Shown one piece after another: positions 36,839 through 37,654 of a DNA stretch of 37,654 nucleotides (its first letter is position 1; each line of letters opens with the position of its first letter). The DNA is from Synechococcus sp. AG-679-A04 (lineage in GTDB: Bacteria; Cyanobacteriota; Cyanobacteriia; PCC-6307; Cyanobiaceae): contig QCUI01000014.1 of assembly GCA_003210775.1 (NCBI GenBank), positions 1 to 37,654 of the forward strand. The letters run 5' to 3'. A program made the translations under genes and the position numbers. The notes under the pieces were generated by a model, which ran no database searches, was not told where the DNA came from, and was given only the letters and a program-made list of their open reading frames with translations.

Positions 36839-37654
36839 ATGGCTCCGATCGACTGGACCATTCTGATCGTGTATTTGGCCGCCACGCTGGCCCTTGGTCT
36901 TTGGTTGGCGCGACGCAATCGCGGCGAGGACGATTATTTCGTGGCTGGCCGCCGTCTCAGCGGCTGGCTCGCCGGCGCGTCGATGGCGGCCACGACTTTT
37001 TCGATCGATACCCCCCTTTATGTTGCGGGGATCGTGGGCACGCGGGGTCTTGCAGCGAACTGGGAGTGGTGGGGTTTTGGGCTAGCGCACGTGGCGATGG
37101 CCGTGGTGTTTGCCCCGTTATGGCGGCGTAGTGGCGTGCTCACTGATGCCGCTTTCACGGAGCTGCGCTATGGCGGCCCTACCGCTGCCTGGCTACGCGG
37201 CATCAAGGCCTTTCTGCTGGCGTTACCGGTGAACTGCATCGGCATTGGCTATGCCTTCCTCGCGATGCGCAAGGTGGTGGAAGCCCTAGGCATTGTCTCC
37301 GATCAGCCGATAAAGGCAGCCGGTGGCCTCTCGGACACGTTGGTACTGCTGATTATCGTGGCCGCGCTGGTGCTCGCTTACACCGTTGCCGGTGGATTGT
37401 GGGCCGTGGTGATCACTGACTTCATCCAGCTCCTGCTGGCGCTGCTCGGGGCAGGTGCTGTGGCCTGGGCTGCTGTCCATGCCGCTGGCGGCATGGATTC
37501 GCTACTGGATCAGCTCAAGGCGATCGATGATCGTCCTGAACTTCTTTCGATCGTTCCCTGGCAATGGAATGCAGATGGTTTCGAATGGATGGGTGTTGCG
37601 GGCATCAGTAAGTCCAACTTCTTGGATTTTTTCGAACGTTTCGAATGGATCGGC
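36839..37654 (+). CDS. Sodium:solute symporter (SSS family), N-terminal part
   Basis: An ATG at 36839 opens a frame that stays open to the window end (272 codons), so the C-terminal half is missing. The translation starts with a transmembrane helix and the family-like DYFVAGRRLSGWLAGASMAATTFS segment, then shows several more hydrophobic helices (about residues 83-100, 120-145, 165-190 and 195-225), including YTVAGGLWAVVITDFIQ. This resembles the SSS (SLC5) family that imports sugars, amino acids or other solutes with sodium. The substrate is not apparent. It lies 28 bases after rlmN on the same strand. A GAATGGAT-containing 12-base stretch (tttcgaatggat) recurs 60 bases apart near the end, encoding FEWM and FEWI. 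Confidence 0.85.
   Translation, partial: MAPIDWTILIVYLAATLALGLWLARRNRGEDDYFVAGRRLSGWLAGASMAATTFSIDTPLYVAGIVGTRGLAANWEWWGFGLAHVAMAVVFAPLWRRSGVLTDAAFTELRYGGPTAAWLRGIKAFLLALPVNCIGIGYAFLAMRKVVEALGIVSDQPIKAAGGLSDTLVLLIIVAALVLAYTVAGGLWAVVITDFIQLLLALLGAGAVAWAAVHAAGGMDSLLDQLKAIDDRPELLSIVPWQWNADGFEWMGVAGISKSNFLDFFERFEWIG

Noticed and set aside
37577-37652. Repeated 12-mer tttcgaatggat near the window end as a mobile-element signature
   Set aside because: Both copies are in frame within the symporter and encode similar Phe-Glu-Trp residues; too short to mean more.

Overview
The window looks like a stretch of a marine picocyanobacterial chromosome, most likely Synechococcus or a close relative. The pointers are the split RNA polymerase genes rpoC1 and rpoC2, a high-light-inducible (Hli) protein gene next to them, a cyanobacterial DUF3493 gene, moderately high GC, many GTG/TTG starts and many 4-nt GTGA/ATGA gene overlaps. 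No database search was run; all names come from reading the translations.

Bases 1 to about 6950 are an integrated mobile element, of which only the integrase end is visible. It sits at the 3' end of an intact tRNA-Thr(CGU). All its recognisable genes run on the minus strand: a tyrosine integrase next to the tRNA, an Xis-like HTH protein, a chain of overlapping small orphan genes, a Spo11/TopoVI-A-like TOPRIM protein, a ribbon-helix-helix protein and a DUF3854-plus-RecA-type primase-helicase. A partial HTH gene runs off the left edge. The layout resembles the tRNA-targeted 'tycheposon' or satellite-type elements of marine picocyanobacteria.

Bases 7062 to 14174 hold a housekeeping cluster: rimP, nusA, ylxR, infB and a membrane protein with a long acidic low-complexity tail, all on the minus strand. 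The tail of that protein is encoded antisense to a convergent DUF3493 gene.

Bases 14285 to 21351 are the accessory region of most interest. A Grr-type RiPP operon (grrP, grrA, grrM) encodes a substrate-binding-like lipoprotein, a glycine-rich precursor with five aromatic-X-Asn motifs, and a radical SAM/SPASM enzyme expected to make three-residue cyclophanes. Divergent from it is a LuxR-type regulator with a degenerate receiver domain. Next comes a large GH18 chitinase with two CBM2-like domains and no ordinary signal peptide.

Bases 21366 to 37654 are mostly core genes: an HtrA/Deg protease, rpiA, hisD (convergent), rpsT, tatD, then rpoB-rpoC1-rpoC2-hli-rlmN and the start of a sodium:solute symporter cut by the window end. 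The rpoB leader carries competing hairpins and a terminator-like hairpin that may act as an attenuator.
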